Numbered from the stretch's first letter, positions 34,414 to 42,215 are shown. The stretch is DNA of 64,000 nucleotides from JALZCH01 sp036387315 (GCA_036387315.1 DASVTY010000012.1:1-64000); one strand, 5' to 3'. The notes: a model not told the origin generated them from the letters alone. Made by a program: numbers and translations.

Positions 34414-35514
34414 ATGAAAGTTTTGACGATTTTCGGAACGAGACCCGAAATTATTCGACTAAGTTTGGTGATGAGTCTGCTCGATCAGCACTCGCAGCAT
34501 ATTACGGTTCACACCGGGCAAAATTACGACGAAAGTCTGAGCGACGTTTTTTTGCGCGATTTGCAGGTTCGTACGCCCGATTATCATCTCGGCGTTCGTT
34601 CGTCGAGCTTCGGCGAACAAGTCGGACTGATTCTGTCGAAAACCGATGAGATTTTGGAAAAGGAAAAGCCGGAAAAAATTTTGATTCTGGGCGATACGAA
34701 CAGCGCGCTGACCGCTATTGTCGCGGCGCGGCGCGGAATTCCGGTTTTTCATATGGAAGCGGGAAATCGCTGTTACGACGACCGCGTGCCGGAGGAGGTA
34801 AACCGGCGGATAATTGACCATTCGAGCCGGTTTTTGCTGCCTTATACCGAGCGCAGCAAGGAAAACCTCGTCCGCGAGGGAATCGAGCGCGACCGCATTT
34901 TTATTACGGGAAATCCGATTAACGAAGTTCTCCTGAATTTTAACGAGCAAATCGAATCTTCGGCGGCGATGGAAAATCTGGGTGTCGGCAAATACGAATA
35001 TTTTCTGGTCACGCTGCATCGCTCGGAAAACGTTGATCTGCCCGACCGTTTAGAGAAAATTCTGCGCGGTTTTCAGCTAGTCGCGGAAAAATTCAATAAG
35101 CCGATGCTGGTCAGTCTGCATCCGCGAACGGCGAGCAAATTGGAACAATTCGGGATAAAACCGAACACTGATAAAATCAAGCTCTTAAATCCGCTCGGAT
35201 TTTTCGATTTCGTCAAATTGGAGAAAAACGCGCTCGCGGTTTTAACCGATAGCGGGACGGTGCAGGAAGAATGCTCGATTTTCGGCGTTCCGAATGTGAC
35301 CGTGCGCGATGTGACCGAACGACCGGAAACAATCGAAGCGGGCAGCAATATTTTGAGCGGAGCCGATTCGGAGCAAATTTTAAAAGCCGTCGAAATCGCC
35401 GTTTCGCAGCCCGCCGACTGGATTGCGCCGCGCGAATATACGGCGGAATCGGTTTCGCAAACGGTTCTTAAAATTATTTTGGGCTATAACAGCGTGCGAA
35501 AACATTTTTCGTAA
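34414..35514 (+). CDS. UDP-GlcNAc 2-epimerase family protein (WecB/FnlC-like)
   Basis: 366 residues. FGTRPEIIRLSLVMSLL, HTGQNYDESL, ILGDTNSAL, and HMEAGNRCYDDRVPEEVNRRIIDH; TDSGTVQEE near the C-terminus. The MEAGNRC..RVPEE wording is closer to FnlC/WbjD/Cap5G, which epimerise UDP-2-acetamido-2,6-dideoxyhexose to UDP-L-FucNAc, than to plain WecB (which reads EAGLR). The WbuB-like gene next to it agrees, since WbuB transfers L-FucNAc. The fnlA and fnlB partners are not in the window. Confidence 0.85.
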   Translation: MKVLTIFGTRPEIIRLSLVMSLLDQHSQHITVHTGQNYDESLSDVFLRDLQVRTPDYHLGVRSSSFGEQVGLILSKTDEILEKEKPEKILILGDTNSALTAIVAARRGIPVFHMEAGNRCYDDRVPEEVNRRIIDHSSRFLLPYTERSKENLVREGIERDRIFITGNPINEVLLNFNEQIESSAAMENLGVGKYEYFLVTLHRSENVDLPDRLEKILRGFQLVAEKFNKPMLVSLHPRTASKLEQFGIKPNTDKIKLLNPLGFFDFVKLEKNALAVLTDSGTVQEECSIFGVPNVTVRDVTERPETIEAGSNILSGADSEQILKAVEIAVSQPADWIAPREYTAESVSQTVLKIILGYNSVRKHFS

Positions 35515-35524
35515 ACCGATTTAA

Positions 35525-35554
35525 TTGGTAACAAATCCGGCTTTGTAGTATAAC
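35525..35554 (+). promoter_or_regulatory. putative promoter of WbuB-like gene
   Basis: TTGGTA (35525-35530), 18-base spacer, TATAAC (35549-35554), 27 bases before the ATG at 35581. Weak evidence. Confidence 0.3.
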
Positions 35555-35580
35555 TATGTGTCTGTTTCAACAATTCAAAA

Positions 35581-36828
35581 ATGCGCGTCCTGATTTTCTC
35601 GCAATATTATTATCCTGAGCCGATTCCGAAACCTCACGAATTGGCTGAGAAATTAGCCGATGACGGTCACGAAGTCTGCGTATTGACCGGGTATCCGCAT
35701 TATCCGACCGGAACGCTCACCAAAGGATACAAGCTCGGTTTGATGATGCGCGAAAAAATCGGAAAAATTCCGGTTCTCCGGCTTTTTGAAATGCCCTATC
35801 ACAGCACCAAGCCGTTTTTGAGAATGGTGAATTACTTGTCTTTTATGGTCAGCGCGCCGCTCGGCGCTTTTTTCACGCCGAAAGTTGACGTGATGTACGT
35901 CTGGCATCCGCCGCTGACAATCGGGCTGGCGGCTTGGGCTATCTCGAAAATAAAGCGCGTGCCGTTTATTTACGATGTGCAGGATATTTGGGGGCATTTT
36001 ACGGTTTTGTCGGGGATGGTCAAAGAAGGCAGCCTGACGATTAAAATAATTCGCAGACTGGAAAAATGGGTTTGCAGCCAAGCCGATCATTTGATTGTTC
36101 AAACCGAGGCAGGACGCGATTATTTCGTTGAGCGCGGAGTCAAAGAAGAGCGAATTGCGATTTTGCCGCATTGGATTGACGAACAGATGTTTGCCGAAGC
36201 CGGGAACGCCGAGCGCGAACGGCTGAGACAGGAAATGAACTGGCAGGACGAGTTTATCGTTTTATTCGCCGGAAACCTGGGAATCGTTCAAGGTTTGGAT
36301 TCGGTCGTTGAGGCTGCGAGACGCATTCCGAACGGAAAAGCCAGAATCGTTTTCGTTGGCGACGGAACCGATAAGCCGCGGCTGGAAAGAATAGCCGAGG
36401 AATTAAAAGTCGGCGACAAATTGCAATTCGTTGACCGCCAGCCGATTGAGCGAATGCCCGCCTTTATGGCGGCGGCGGACGCGCTTTTGATAAATTTAAA
36501 GAAAAGCGAGTTTACCAAATTCGTGATTCCGTCAAAAACGGTCGCCTATCTGGCGAGCGGAAAACCGATTTTAATGTCGGCGGGCGGCGCGTCGGAAGAT
36601 TTAATCAGAGAAGCAGGCGCAGGTTTGACGGTCGAGCCGGACGATTCGGAAAAATTAGCGGAAGCGATTGACGAAATGTGTCGAATGTCGAAAGAAGAGC
36701 TAGGTAAGCTCGGAACGAACGGCAGAGATTTTTTGTTAAAATATCTGAGCAAGAATAAGGTAATTGCCGAATACGAAAATTTGATCAAAACGGTCGCCGA
36801 AAATCGCCGGAAAAAACGCGGAAACTAA
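35581..36828 (+). CDS. WbuB-like GT4 glycosyltransferase
   Basis: 415 residues. N-terminal MRVLIFSQYYYPEPIPKPHELAEKL and GYPHYPTG are the WbuB signature region; EWVCSQ/ADHLIVQTEAGRDYF, VLFAGNLGIVQGLDSVVEAAR and the C-terminal PSKTVAYLASGKPILMSAGG follow. WbuB transfers L-fucosamine-type residues to the lipid-linked chain at the cytoplasmic face. Last clear glycosyltransferase of the locus. Confidence 0.88.
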   Translation: MRVLIFSQYYYPEPIPKPHELAEKLADDGHEVCVLTGYPHYPTGTLTKGYKLGLMMREKIGKIPVLRLFEMPYHSTKPFLRMVNYLSFMVSAPLGAFFTPKVDVMYVWHPPLTIGLAAWAISKIKRVPFIYDVQDIWGHFTVLSGMVKEGSLTIKIIRRLEKWVCSQADHLIVQTEAGRDYFVERGVKEERIAILPHWIDEQMFAEAGNAERERLRQEMNWQDEFIVLFAGNLGIVQGLDSVVEAARRIPNGKARIVFVGDGTDKPRLERIAEELKVGDKLQFVDRQPIERMPAFMAAADALLINLKKSEFTKFVIPSKTVAYLASGKPILMSAGGASEDLIREAGAGLTVEPDDSEKLAEAIDEMCRMSKEELGKLGTNGRDFLLKYLSKNKVIAEYENLIKTVAENRRKKRGN

Positions 36829-36973
36829 GACGTGCGTTTGAGCCGTGAAAAGCTGTTTAATGAAAAAGACGATTGACGCGGCGTGATAAAAATGTTAGTT
36901 TTTCGGCAACAGACCGAAATTTATGTTATTTTTACGGTTTGAAGCGTTGTCGGGATAAAATCATCAGACGGTA

Positions 36974-37804
36974 ATGCAATTTATCGTGAGTCAAGATTTA
37001 CCGTTTGGTTTTGCATTCAGCTCATACGGAGTTTCAATCGAAATTCGCACAAATCGGTTCGATTTATTAACCGAAATTGAAAATTTGCTGCCGCCCGCAA
37101 GCCGCATCCTCTCAAGAGGAAAACCGATTGATTTTTTATTTGCGGTAATTTGGGACGATGAAAGAGAACGAATCAGCGAATTTTATCGCAATTCGGAGCA
37201 GCAGGCTTGCGACGGCGATTACTCGCAATCGCTGCATTTGATCGAAATCGCTTTGCGATTGACAGTCGCGGAATTTTCGCCGCATCTGGTTTTCGTTCAC
37301 GCCGGAGCGGTCGCATTTGAAGATTCGGCTGTAATCGTTCCCGGAAGAAGCCGCGCAGGGAAAACGACATTGACCGCAGCTTTGGTGCAAAACGGGGCTG
37401 TTTATTACTCGGACGAGTATGCGATCTTTGATGAATTCGGCTTTTTGCATCCGTTTCCGAAGCCGCTTTCCGTGAGAGAGCCTTGGGCGTTTGGAAAACA
37501 GATTGATCAATCGGTTGAAACGTTCGGCGGGCGACAGGGAACAAAGCCGATTAAAGCGAAAGCAATCGTTGTGACCGAATATGAAAAGGATGCACGTTGG
37601 CAGCCGGAGCGATTGAGCAAGGGAGAAGGCGTTTTAGAACTGCTGGCAAACACGGTTTCGGCGCGGACGAATCCTCGGCTGGCATTAAAAATCTTGCCTC
37701 GCGCCGTAGAAAATGCTTTAATTTTGAAAGGTAAAAGAGGAGACGCCGAAGCGGTTTCCAAAGAAATTAAAAAAGTTTTGACAAAAAACGCGATTTTCGC
37801 TTGA
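36974..37804 (+). CDS. HprK/SerK-like P-loop kinase of a peptide-modification cassette
   Basis: 276 residues. Residues 1-100 form an N-terminal domain without clear motif; then VHAGAVAFEDSAVIVPGRSRAGKTTLTAALVQNG with Walker A GRSRAGKT (Lys130), SDEYAIFDEFGFLHPFPKP and a C-terminal helical part. This is the HPr-kinase C-terminal fold (PEP carboxykinase-like) that also occurs in lasso-peptide kinases (paeninodin PadeK type) and in free serine kinases. No HPr protein gene is near. The next gene encodes a PqqD fusion, the usual companion of such kinases. It may phosphorylate the candidate peptide. Substrate is inferred. Confidence 0.8.
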   Translation: MQFIVSQDLPFGFAFSSYGVSIEIRTNRFDLLTEIENLLPPASRILSRGKPIDFLFAVIWDDERERISEFYRNSEQQACDGDYSQSLHLIEIALRLTVAEFSPHLVFVHAGAVAFEDSAVIVPGRSRAGKTTLTAALVQNGAVYYSDEYAIFDEFGFLHPFPKPLSVREPWAFGKQIDQSVETFGGRQGTKPIKAKAIVVTEYEKDARWQPERLSKGEGVLELLANTVSARTNPRLALKILPRAVENALILKGKRGDAEAVSKEIKKVLTKNAIFA

Positions 37805-37830
37805 AAAAGTTCGATAAATAAACTAAAAAC

Positions 37831-37836
37831 TATACT
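37831..37836 (+). promoter_or_regulatory. possible -10 box before PqqD-fusion gene
   Basis: TATACT, 27 bases before the ATG at 37864, in an AT-rich stretch between the kinase stop and the next gene. TTGAAA at 37801 is 24 bases upstream, too far for a standard -35, so only the -10 is noted. Confidence 0.3.
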
Positions 37837-37863
37837 GCTTTTGATTGTTTGAGGAGGAAAAGA

Positions 37864-38409
37864 ATGCAAAATTTACAAAAACCGGTTGCTCGACACGAAG
37901 GACTGGTCGTTCAGGAAATGCCCGATGAAGTGTTGGTTTACGATTTAAACACAAATAAGGCTCACTGTTTAAATAAATCTGCCGCCGCTGTGTGGAAAAA
38001 TTGTGACGGCAGCAATTCAATTTCTGATATTGCCGCAATTCTAAAAAATGAATTTAAAACACCGGTCAGCGATGATTTTGTCTGGCTGGCAATCGATCAG
38101 CTCGGCAAAGATGAATTGCTCGAGCAAAAATTAACCGCACCTACCAATGGTTTAACGCGCCGCGAAGCTATGCGCCGCGTTGCGCTGGCTTCGTTGGTTG
38201 CTCTGCCGGTTGTCGCTTCATTGACCGCGCCGACTGCGGCACAAGCAGCCAGCGTTTGTTCGAACGCGGGCGCTGCCTGTACTTGTTCGAGCACTAACAA
38301 CGGCGCTTTTGCTATAACTTGTCCCGGATCATTTACAGGATGCACCGGAGCTTGCGCTTGCAACAATATCCAACCGGGTTCAAATCAGGGAGTCTGTCAG
38401 CAAGCCTAA
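37864..38409 (+). CDS. PqqD domain - twin-arginine signal - eight-cysteine tail protein
   Basis: 181 residues from the ATG at 37864, which has a near-perfect GAGGAGG ribosome site 6 bases upstream. Residues 5-92: PqqD/RRE domain (VLVYDLNTNKAHCLNKSAAAVW, ISDIAAIL). Residues 97-128: TRREAMRR followed by a hydrophobic run and AQA, a twin-arginine type signal in the middle of the protein. Residues 129-181: 53-residue tail rich in Ser, Thr, Asn, Gly and Ala with eight cysteines (132, 139, 141, 153, 160, 164, 166, 178). PqqD domains bind leader peptides of modified peptides; here the domain, the export signal and the possible core are one chain. Function inferred. Confidence 0.85.
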   Translation: MQNLQKPVARHEGLVVQEMPDEVLVYDLNTNKAHCLNKSAAAVWKNCDGSNSISDIAAILKNEFKTPVSDDFVWLAIDQLGKDELLEQKLTAPTNGLTRREAMRRVALASLVALPVVASLTAPTAAQAASVCSNAGAACTCSSTNNGAFAITCPGSFTGCTGACACNNIQPGSNQGVCQQA

Positions 38410-38424
38410 TTTGAATTAAATTCT

Positions 38425-38459
38425 AAACAGCGTATGTTGTAAACGAATGCGCTGTTTTT
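38425..38459 (+). terminator. hairpin with T-run between peptide and nucleotidyltransferase genes
   Basis: AAACAGCGTAT (38425-38435) pairs with ATGCGCTGTTT (38447-38457), 11 bp with one G-U pair and an 11-base loop, followed by TTTTT ending at the base before the ATG at 38460. It looks like an intrinsic terminator or attenuator that lowers expression of the downstream gene relative to the PqqD-fusion gene. Confidence 0.7.
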
Positions 38460-39338
38460 ATGAGTAACGGTTCGCAGCAGGAAAATTTATTTCAATTGAT
38501 GACGAAGGTGCAGGCGGAGAGAATCCGCCGCGCCTTCGTTTTTTTTCGTGAACACGAAATCGAGCCGGTTCTGATCAAAGGCTGGGCGATTGCGCGTTTT
38601 TATCCGAACCCCCGCGAGCGTTTTTCCGCCGACATGGACTTGGCGGTTAATCCCGATGTTTTTCCAAAAGCGCTCGAATTAAAAAATCGTCATTTGAGCG
38701 GCAAATTGCCGATTGACCTTCATTGCGGTTTGGGGCAATTCGACAACCTTTCATTTGAAAATTTGTTTGAAAATTCCCGGCTCGTCGAATTGACTGACAC
38801 AACAGTCCGGGTTTTGCGCCACGAAGACCATTTGCGCTTATTAGCGGTTCACTGGCTGCGCGACGGCGGTATTTTCAAGCAGCGTTTGTGGGATATTCAT
38901 TATGGTTTGAAAAACCGCCCGGCGGATTTCGATTGGGACAGATTTTTAGAAACAAACGGCGAAAAGCGACGCAAATGGATTATCGCGGCAATTGCCGTCG
39001 CTCATCGCTACACCGACCTGAATGTTGAAGACACGCCGATAGCCGAAGAAGTGAAAAATCCCCGGCTGATTCCGAAATGGATGCTGCGAACGCTGGAAAA
39101 AGAATGGAACGATCCGATTAAGTTTATGCCGCTTGAACAAGTGATGAACGACCGGCGAGAAGTTTGGCGGCAGTTAAAAAAAAGATTTCCGCCCAACCCT
39201 TTGGTCGCTTCGCTTTACGCAAACGCGCCTTTAAACAATTTTCCCCGGCTGCCTTATCAAATTATTAATATTTTCCAACGAGTAATGCCTTCAATCAATC
39301 GAACGAAATCGCAGCTTCAATCAAAAATAAAGAAATAG
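38460..39338 (+). CDS. family-5 nucleotidyltransferase (NTP_transf_5)
   Basis: 292 residues. VLIKGWAIARFYPNPRERFSADMDLAVNP at 37-65 gives the KG...R...DxDL pattern of the NTP_transf_5 family (lysine 40, metal Asp 58/60), then PIDLHCGLGQF and HWLRDGGIFKQRLWDIHYGL. These proteins occur with PqqD and HprK-like proteins in lasso-peptide and related loci of several phyla. No ribosome site is visible because the hairpin ends at the ATG. It may nucleotidylate a peptide or a sugar; activity not shown for this group to my knowledge. Confidence 0.8.
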   Translation: MSNGSQQENLFQLMTKVQAERIRRAFVFFREHEIEPVLIKGWAIARFYPNPRERFSADMDLAVNPDVFPKALELKNRHLSGKLPIDLHCGLGQFDNLSFENLFENSRLVELTDTTVRVLRHEDHLRLLAVHWLRDGGIFKQRLWDIHYGLKNRPADFDWDRFLETNGEKRRKWIIAAIAVAHRYTDLNVEDTPIAEEVKNPRLIPKWMLRTLEKEWNDPIKFMPLEQVMNDRREVWRQLKKRFPPNPLVASLYANAPLNNFPRLPYQIINIFQRVMPSINRTKSQLQSKIKK

Positions 39339-39366
39339 CTCACATTTCATAAACGTGGATACAAAG

Positions 39367-39445
39367 AATTAACAGGGATGAAAGGAATGAAGGGGATATT
39401 TCTTGTTATTATCAATCCATTTCATCCTTTTCATCCCTGTTAATT
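39367..39445. repeat. 25-bp inverted repeat between convergent genes
   Basis: AATTAACAGGGATGAAAGG at 39367-39391 and its reverse complement at 39421-39445 with two differences. It lies between the nucleotidyltransferase and the convergent DNA glycosylase gene and may end transcription from both sides. Confidence 0.75.
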
Positions 39446-39496
39446 TTCTGTTTTTCGTATTTCGACAAATTGAAATTTGCATTAGAAATACCGAAC

Positions 39497-40132
39497 TTAA
39501 TTTCTTCGACTGAGATAATGATGCCAGATTATTCTGGCGGCGACGGCGCGCAGCGGTTTCCAAATTTCGCCGATTAACTCAAGCTCATCCGGGGTCGGGC
39601 GTTGTTCGAGATTTTTTACTTCCTGCGCGCCGACGATTAAACCCAAATCTCCGACGGGAAAAGCATCGGCACGGCACAGGCACATCAACAAATAAACGTC
39701 GGCAGTCCAACGCCCGATGCCTTTGAGCTTAATTAATTCTTTTTTTACGGCATCGTCGGATAAATTCTCCAAAGCCGTTAAATCCAAATCTCCGGAGACG
39801 ATTGCCGACGCGAGATTTCGGGTGTAAGCAATTTTCTGCCGACTGAAGCCGCACGATTTTAATTCATCATCGGAAAGCCGCAAAAACGATTCGGGCGTAA
39901 AACCTTCGCCGATTGCTCGTTTTAATTTTTCATAAGCCGCGCGCGCCGAAGCGAGCGAGACTTGTTGTTCGAGAACGATGTGGACGAGCGTCGGAAAACC
40001 CGCCGGTCGTATCCAAATCGGCGGCTCGCCGAAATTTTCGACCACGTTTCGCAAATCCCGGTCGCGGTCGCATAAAGCTCGGATAAAATCTTGATAATTT
40101 TCTTCGGTGATAATCAGAGTTTCGTTTTGCAT
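39497..40132 (-). CDS. DNA-3-methyladenine glycosylase II-like (AlkA, HhH-GPD)
   Basis: 211 residues. HhH motif LKGIGRWTADVYLLMCLCRADAFPVGDLGL contains the helix-hairpin-helix and the catalytic aspartate in VGDLGL near residue 160. EQQVSLASARAAYEKL is the usual helical entry. No Fe-S cysteine loop. It removes alkylated bases in base excision repair. Stands alone on the minus strand. Confidence 0.9.
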   Translation of the reverse strand: MQNETLIITEENYQDFIRALCDRDRDLRNVVENFGEPPIWIRPAGFPTLVHIVLEQQVSLASARAAYEKLKRAIGEGFTPESFLRLSDDELKSCGFSRQKIAYTRNLASAIVSGDLDLTALENLSDDAVKKELIKLKGIGRWTADVYLLMCLCRADAFPVGDLGLIVGAQEVKNLEQRPTPDELELIGEIWKPLRAVAARIIWHHYLSRRN

Positions 40133-40175
40133 TTCTATTTACGATTTTAGCCAAAAAATGCAAAAATAATCCGCA

Positions 40176-40295
40176 ATGAGCGAAAAAGAAAAAAAGAAAA
40201 AAGCCGAAGAAATAGAAAAGGCTCTGCGAAAAATGCGCGAGTTCAGCCGGAGAAAGGAGAAATTCGTTGCCGCTATCAGAAAAAGTCAGAATTGA
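40176..40295 (+). CDS. small lysine-rich hypothetical protein
   Basis: 39 residues from the ATG at 40176: MSEKEKKKKAEEIEKALRK..., an amphipathic charged helix with no other feature. It overlaps the next gene by 29 bases in another frame and may serve as its coupled leader. Too short to recognise. Confidence 0.4.
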   Translation: MSEKEKKKKAEEIEKALRKMREFSRRKEKFVAAIRKSQN

Positions 40296-40602
40296 GATTT
40301 ACGTTCCCGACCGCGCCGAAGCCAATTACCAAAATCTCATGGACGCTTTCGCCGACGAATTTACCGAAGCGTTCGGCGGCGCGACCGTGCTACGCGGATT
40401 CGAGGGCAGATTTTTGTCCGCTTCGGGCGAAAAAGAAATTGAGAAAATGAATTTGGTTTACGCCGATCTGCCATTGAATTTGGCGGAATACCAAAATGAA
40501 ATCGCCGTTTATCTCGTTGAAATCAAAGACGCCGCGCACGAAGTTTTAAATGAGGAATCAATCTTAGTGACGGCGCGAACAATTTTTCACGCCGAAAACT
40601 AA
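40267..40602 (+). CDS. hypothetical protein
   Basis: 111 residues from a TTG at 40267 with a good AAAGGAGAA ribosome site 6 bases before; no ATG is near. VRIEIYVPDRAEANYQNLMDAF, a central FEGRFLSASG and IAVYLVEIKDAAHEVLNEESILVTARTIFH suggest an alpha-beta ferredoxin-like sandwich. No cysteines or membrane segments. Not recognised; probably cytosolic. Confidence 0.65.
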   Translation: MPLSEKVRIEIYVPDRAEANYQNLMDAFADEFTEAFGGATVLRGFEGRFLSASGEKEIEKMNLVYADLPLNLAEYQNEIAVYLVEIKDAAHEVLNEESILVTARTIFHAEN

Positions 40603-40627
40603 TCCCGACCCTTCGGCTTTAAGATAA

Positions 40628-41707
40628 TTAATCCTTTAAAACTTTAATTCGATTCGGCGGCATCCCGACCAGACAAACATCGCCGACGCTTAAGCCGATC
40701 AATCGAATAACAAGTGCTTCGAGCTTTAAACCGTCAGCATCGAGCCGGATTCGGGTCGTCGCGCCGAAATGATTGATTTCTATAATTTCGGCTTTTAATA
40801 AATTATCTTCGGGAAATGCTGCTCCGAACGTGAGAATCAGATTTTCCGGGCGAATCATTAAAGTGACGATTTGGTTGATCGCGCCGAGCCTTTGTTTTTC
40901 GACGTTATCAACAAACAGCCGATGATCGCCCTCGACTGTTTGAAATTCGGATAAAGCCTCTTTGTTTGAATTTAGCCGCGCCGCTCGAATCAAATTGTTT
41001 CTGCCGACGAATGCGGCGACAGCCGCCGTTGCGGGATGAGCGTAAATTTCGATTGGCTTGCCAATTTGCGGAATTTCTCCATTTTCGAGGACGGCGGCGC
41101 GGTCGCAAAAAGCAAATGCTTCCTCCTGGTTTTGAGTTGCGTAAATGACGGTCGTATTTGATTCTTTAATCCAATCTTTGAGAACTTCGAGGGTTTTTTC
41201 CCGAAGCCCCGGATCAAGATTTGTGAGCGGAGCATCGAGCAGCAAAAGCTGCGGCGCGGACGCAATTACCAGCGCCAGCGCGACAATCTGCTTTTGCCCG
41301 CCAGACAATTCATCTACACGGCGCGATTCGAAATCGGAGAGTTCAAATAAATTTAAAATATTGGCAATTTTTTGTTTGATTTCATCTTTTGAAATTTTGC
41401 GAGCTTTTAGATTGAGAGCAATGTTTTCCCCGACGCTGGAGCGCGGAGATAAAATGTCGCTATGAAAAATCGCGCCAAAACCGCGTTTTTCAGGCGTGAG
41501 ACGAGTTATCTCGCTGCCGCCGATTGAAATTGTCCCCGAATTGGGCGCGTCCAGTCCGGCAATTAAACGCAGCAAGGCGGATTTTCCAGAACCGGATGCG
41601 CCGAGCAGCCCGAAAATCTCGCCTTGCTCGATTTCGAGCGAAACGTCGCGCGTTATCCATATATCGCCGGAGCGCTTTGATAAATTTTCAAGTTTTAAAA
41701 AGGACAT
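40628..41707 (-). CDS. orphan MalK-type ABC ATPase with degenerate active site
   Basis: 359 residues: ABC ATPase at 1-235 and a TOBE-like domain at about 280-356, the layout of sugar, phosphate or Fe importer ATPases. Walker A GASGSGKS (Lys42) and signature LSGGQ (134-138) are intact, but the Q-loop glutamine is His82 (IFHSD), the Walker B catalytic glutamate is Ala159 (LLLLDAPL) and the H-switch histidine is Gln192 (YATQNQEEA). All three were checked in the nucleotide sequence. No permease or binding-protein gene is adjacent. ATP hydrolysis is probably lost or very slow; ATP binding may remain. Confidence 0.85.
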   Translation of the reverse strand: MSFLKLENLSKRSGDIWITRDVSLEIEQGEIFGLLGASGSGKSALLRLIAGLDAPNSGTISIGGSEITRLTPEKRGFGAIFHSDILSPRSSVGENIALNLKARKISKDEIKQKIANILNLFELSDFESRRVDELSGGQKQIVALALVIASAPQLLLLDAPLTNLDPGLREKTLEVLKDWIKESNTTVIYATQNQEEAFAFCDRAAVLENGEIPQIGKPIEIYAHPATAAVAAFVGRNNLIRAARLNSNKEALSEFQTVEGDHRLFVDNVEKQRLGAINQIVTLMIRPENLILTFGAAFPEDNLLKAEIIEINHFGATTRIRLDADGLKLEALVIRLIGLSVGDVCLVGMPPNRIKVLKD

Positions 41708-41939
41708 AAAGCAAAATCAACGAAGAAATTTAAAATCCTGCAACTATCCGTTTATCTTCGGCGTGTAAAACAAAAAGGTGCCGCCGAGCCATTTCGCCTG
41801 CAAGTTGAATCGGTAAATTTATAGAACTGAAAATAAATTTGATTGTTTCCAACATCAAATAAAAAAGATAGCATAGCGCGTGCGGCAAATGTTCGTTATA
41901 AAATTTGCATCTGAAAAGATGTTTGGAGGCGAGTTTCGG

Positions 41940-42215
41940 ATGGAAGACGAGAAAAAAAAGAGTTTAACCAGAAAAGTTGCGAGAGCGGGCGGCTGGCAGG
42001 TCGCCAAGCGTTTGATTAAGCCTTTGCCTTTTGTTGGAACGGCTTTAGCCATCGGTTTGACGGGCTATAGCATCAAGAAAAAAGGGTGGATCAGAGGCAT
42101 CGCTCACTCGGCTTTGGATGCGACGCCAATCGTCGGAACGGCGAAAAACGTCGTCGAGCTATTTACCGGCGATATAATCCCGGATAAGCCGGACTTAGAG
42201 GGGAAAAAACGATGA
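41940..42215 (+). CDS. small glycine-motif protein, unknown function
   Basis: 91 residues from the ATG at 41940, with GGAGG 10 bases upstream; longer in-frame starts lack such a site. Basic N-terminus, LPFVGTALAIGLTGYSI as a possible membrane segment at about 29-45, and SALDATPIVGTAKNVVELFTGDIIP, which resembles the PIVGxxK..xE..TG motif of pretoxin-TG regions. Overlaps the next gene by 4 bases (ATGA). The 232-base stretch before it (41708-41939) has no other feature I can support. Confidence 0.65.
   Translation: MEDEKKKSLTRKVARAGGWQVAKRLIKPLPFVGTALAIGLTGYSIKKKGWIRGIAHSALDATPIVGTAKNVVELFTGDIIPDKPDLEGKKR

Noticed and set aside
37864..38409. Gene for PQQ biosynthesis protein PqqD
   Set aside because: No pqqA, B, C or E gene is near, and the Tat signal and cysteine tail do not belong to PqqD proper.
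36974..39338. Classical lasso-peptide locus
   Set aside because: No asparagine-synthetase-like cyclase (C) or B2 protease gene is seen in the window.
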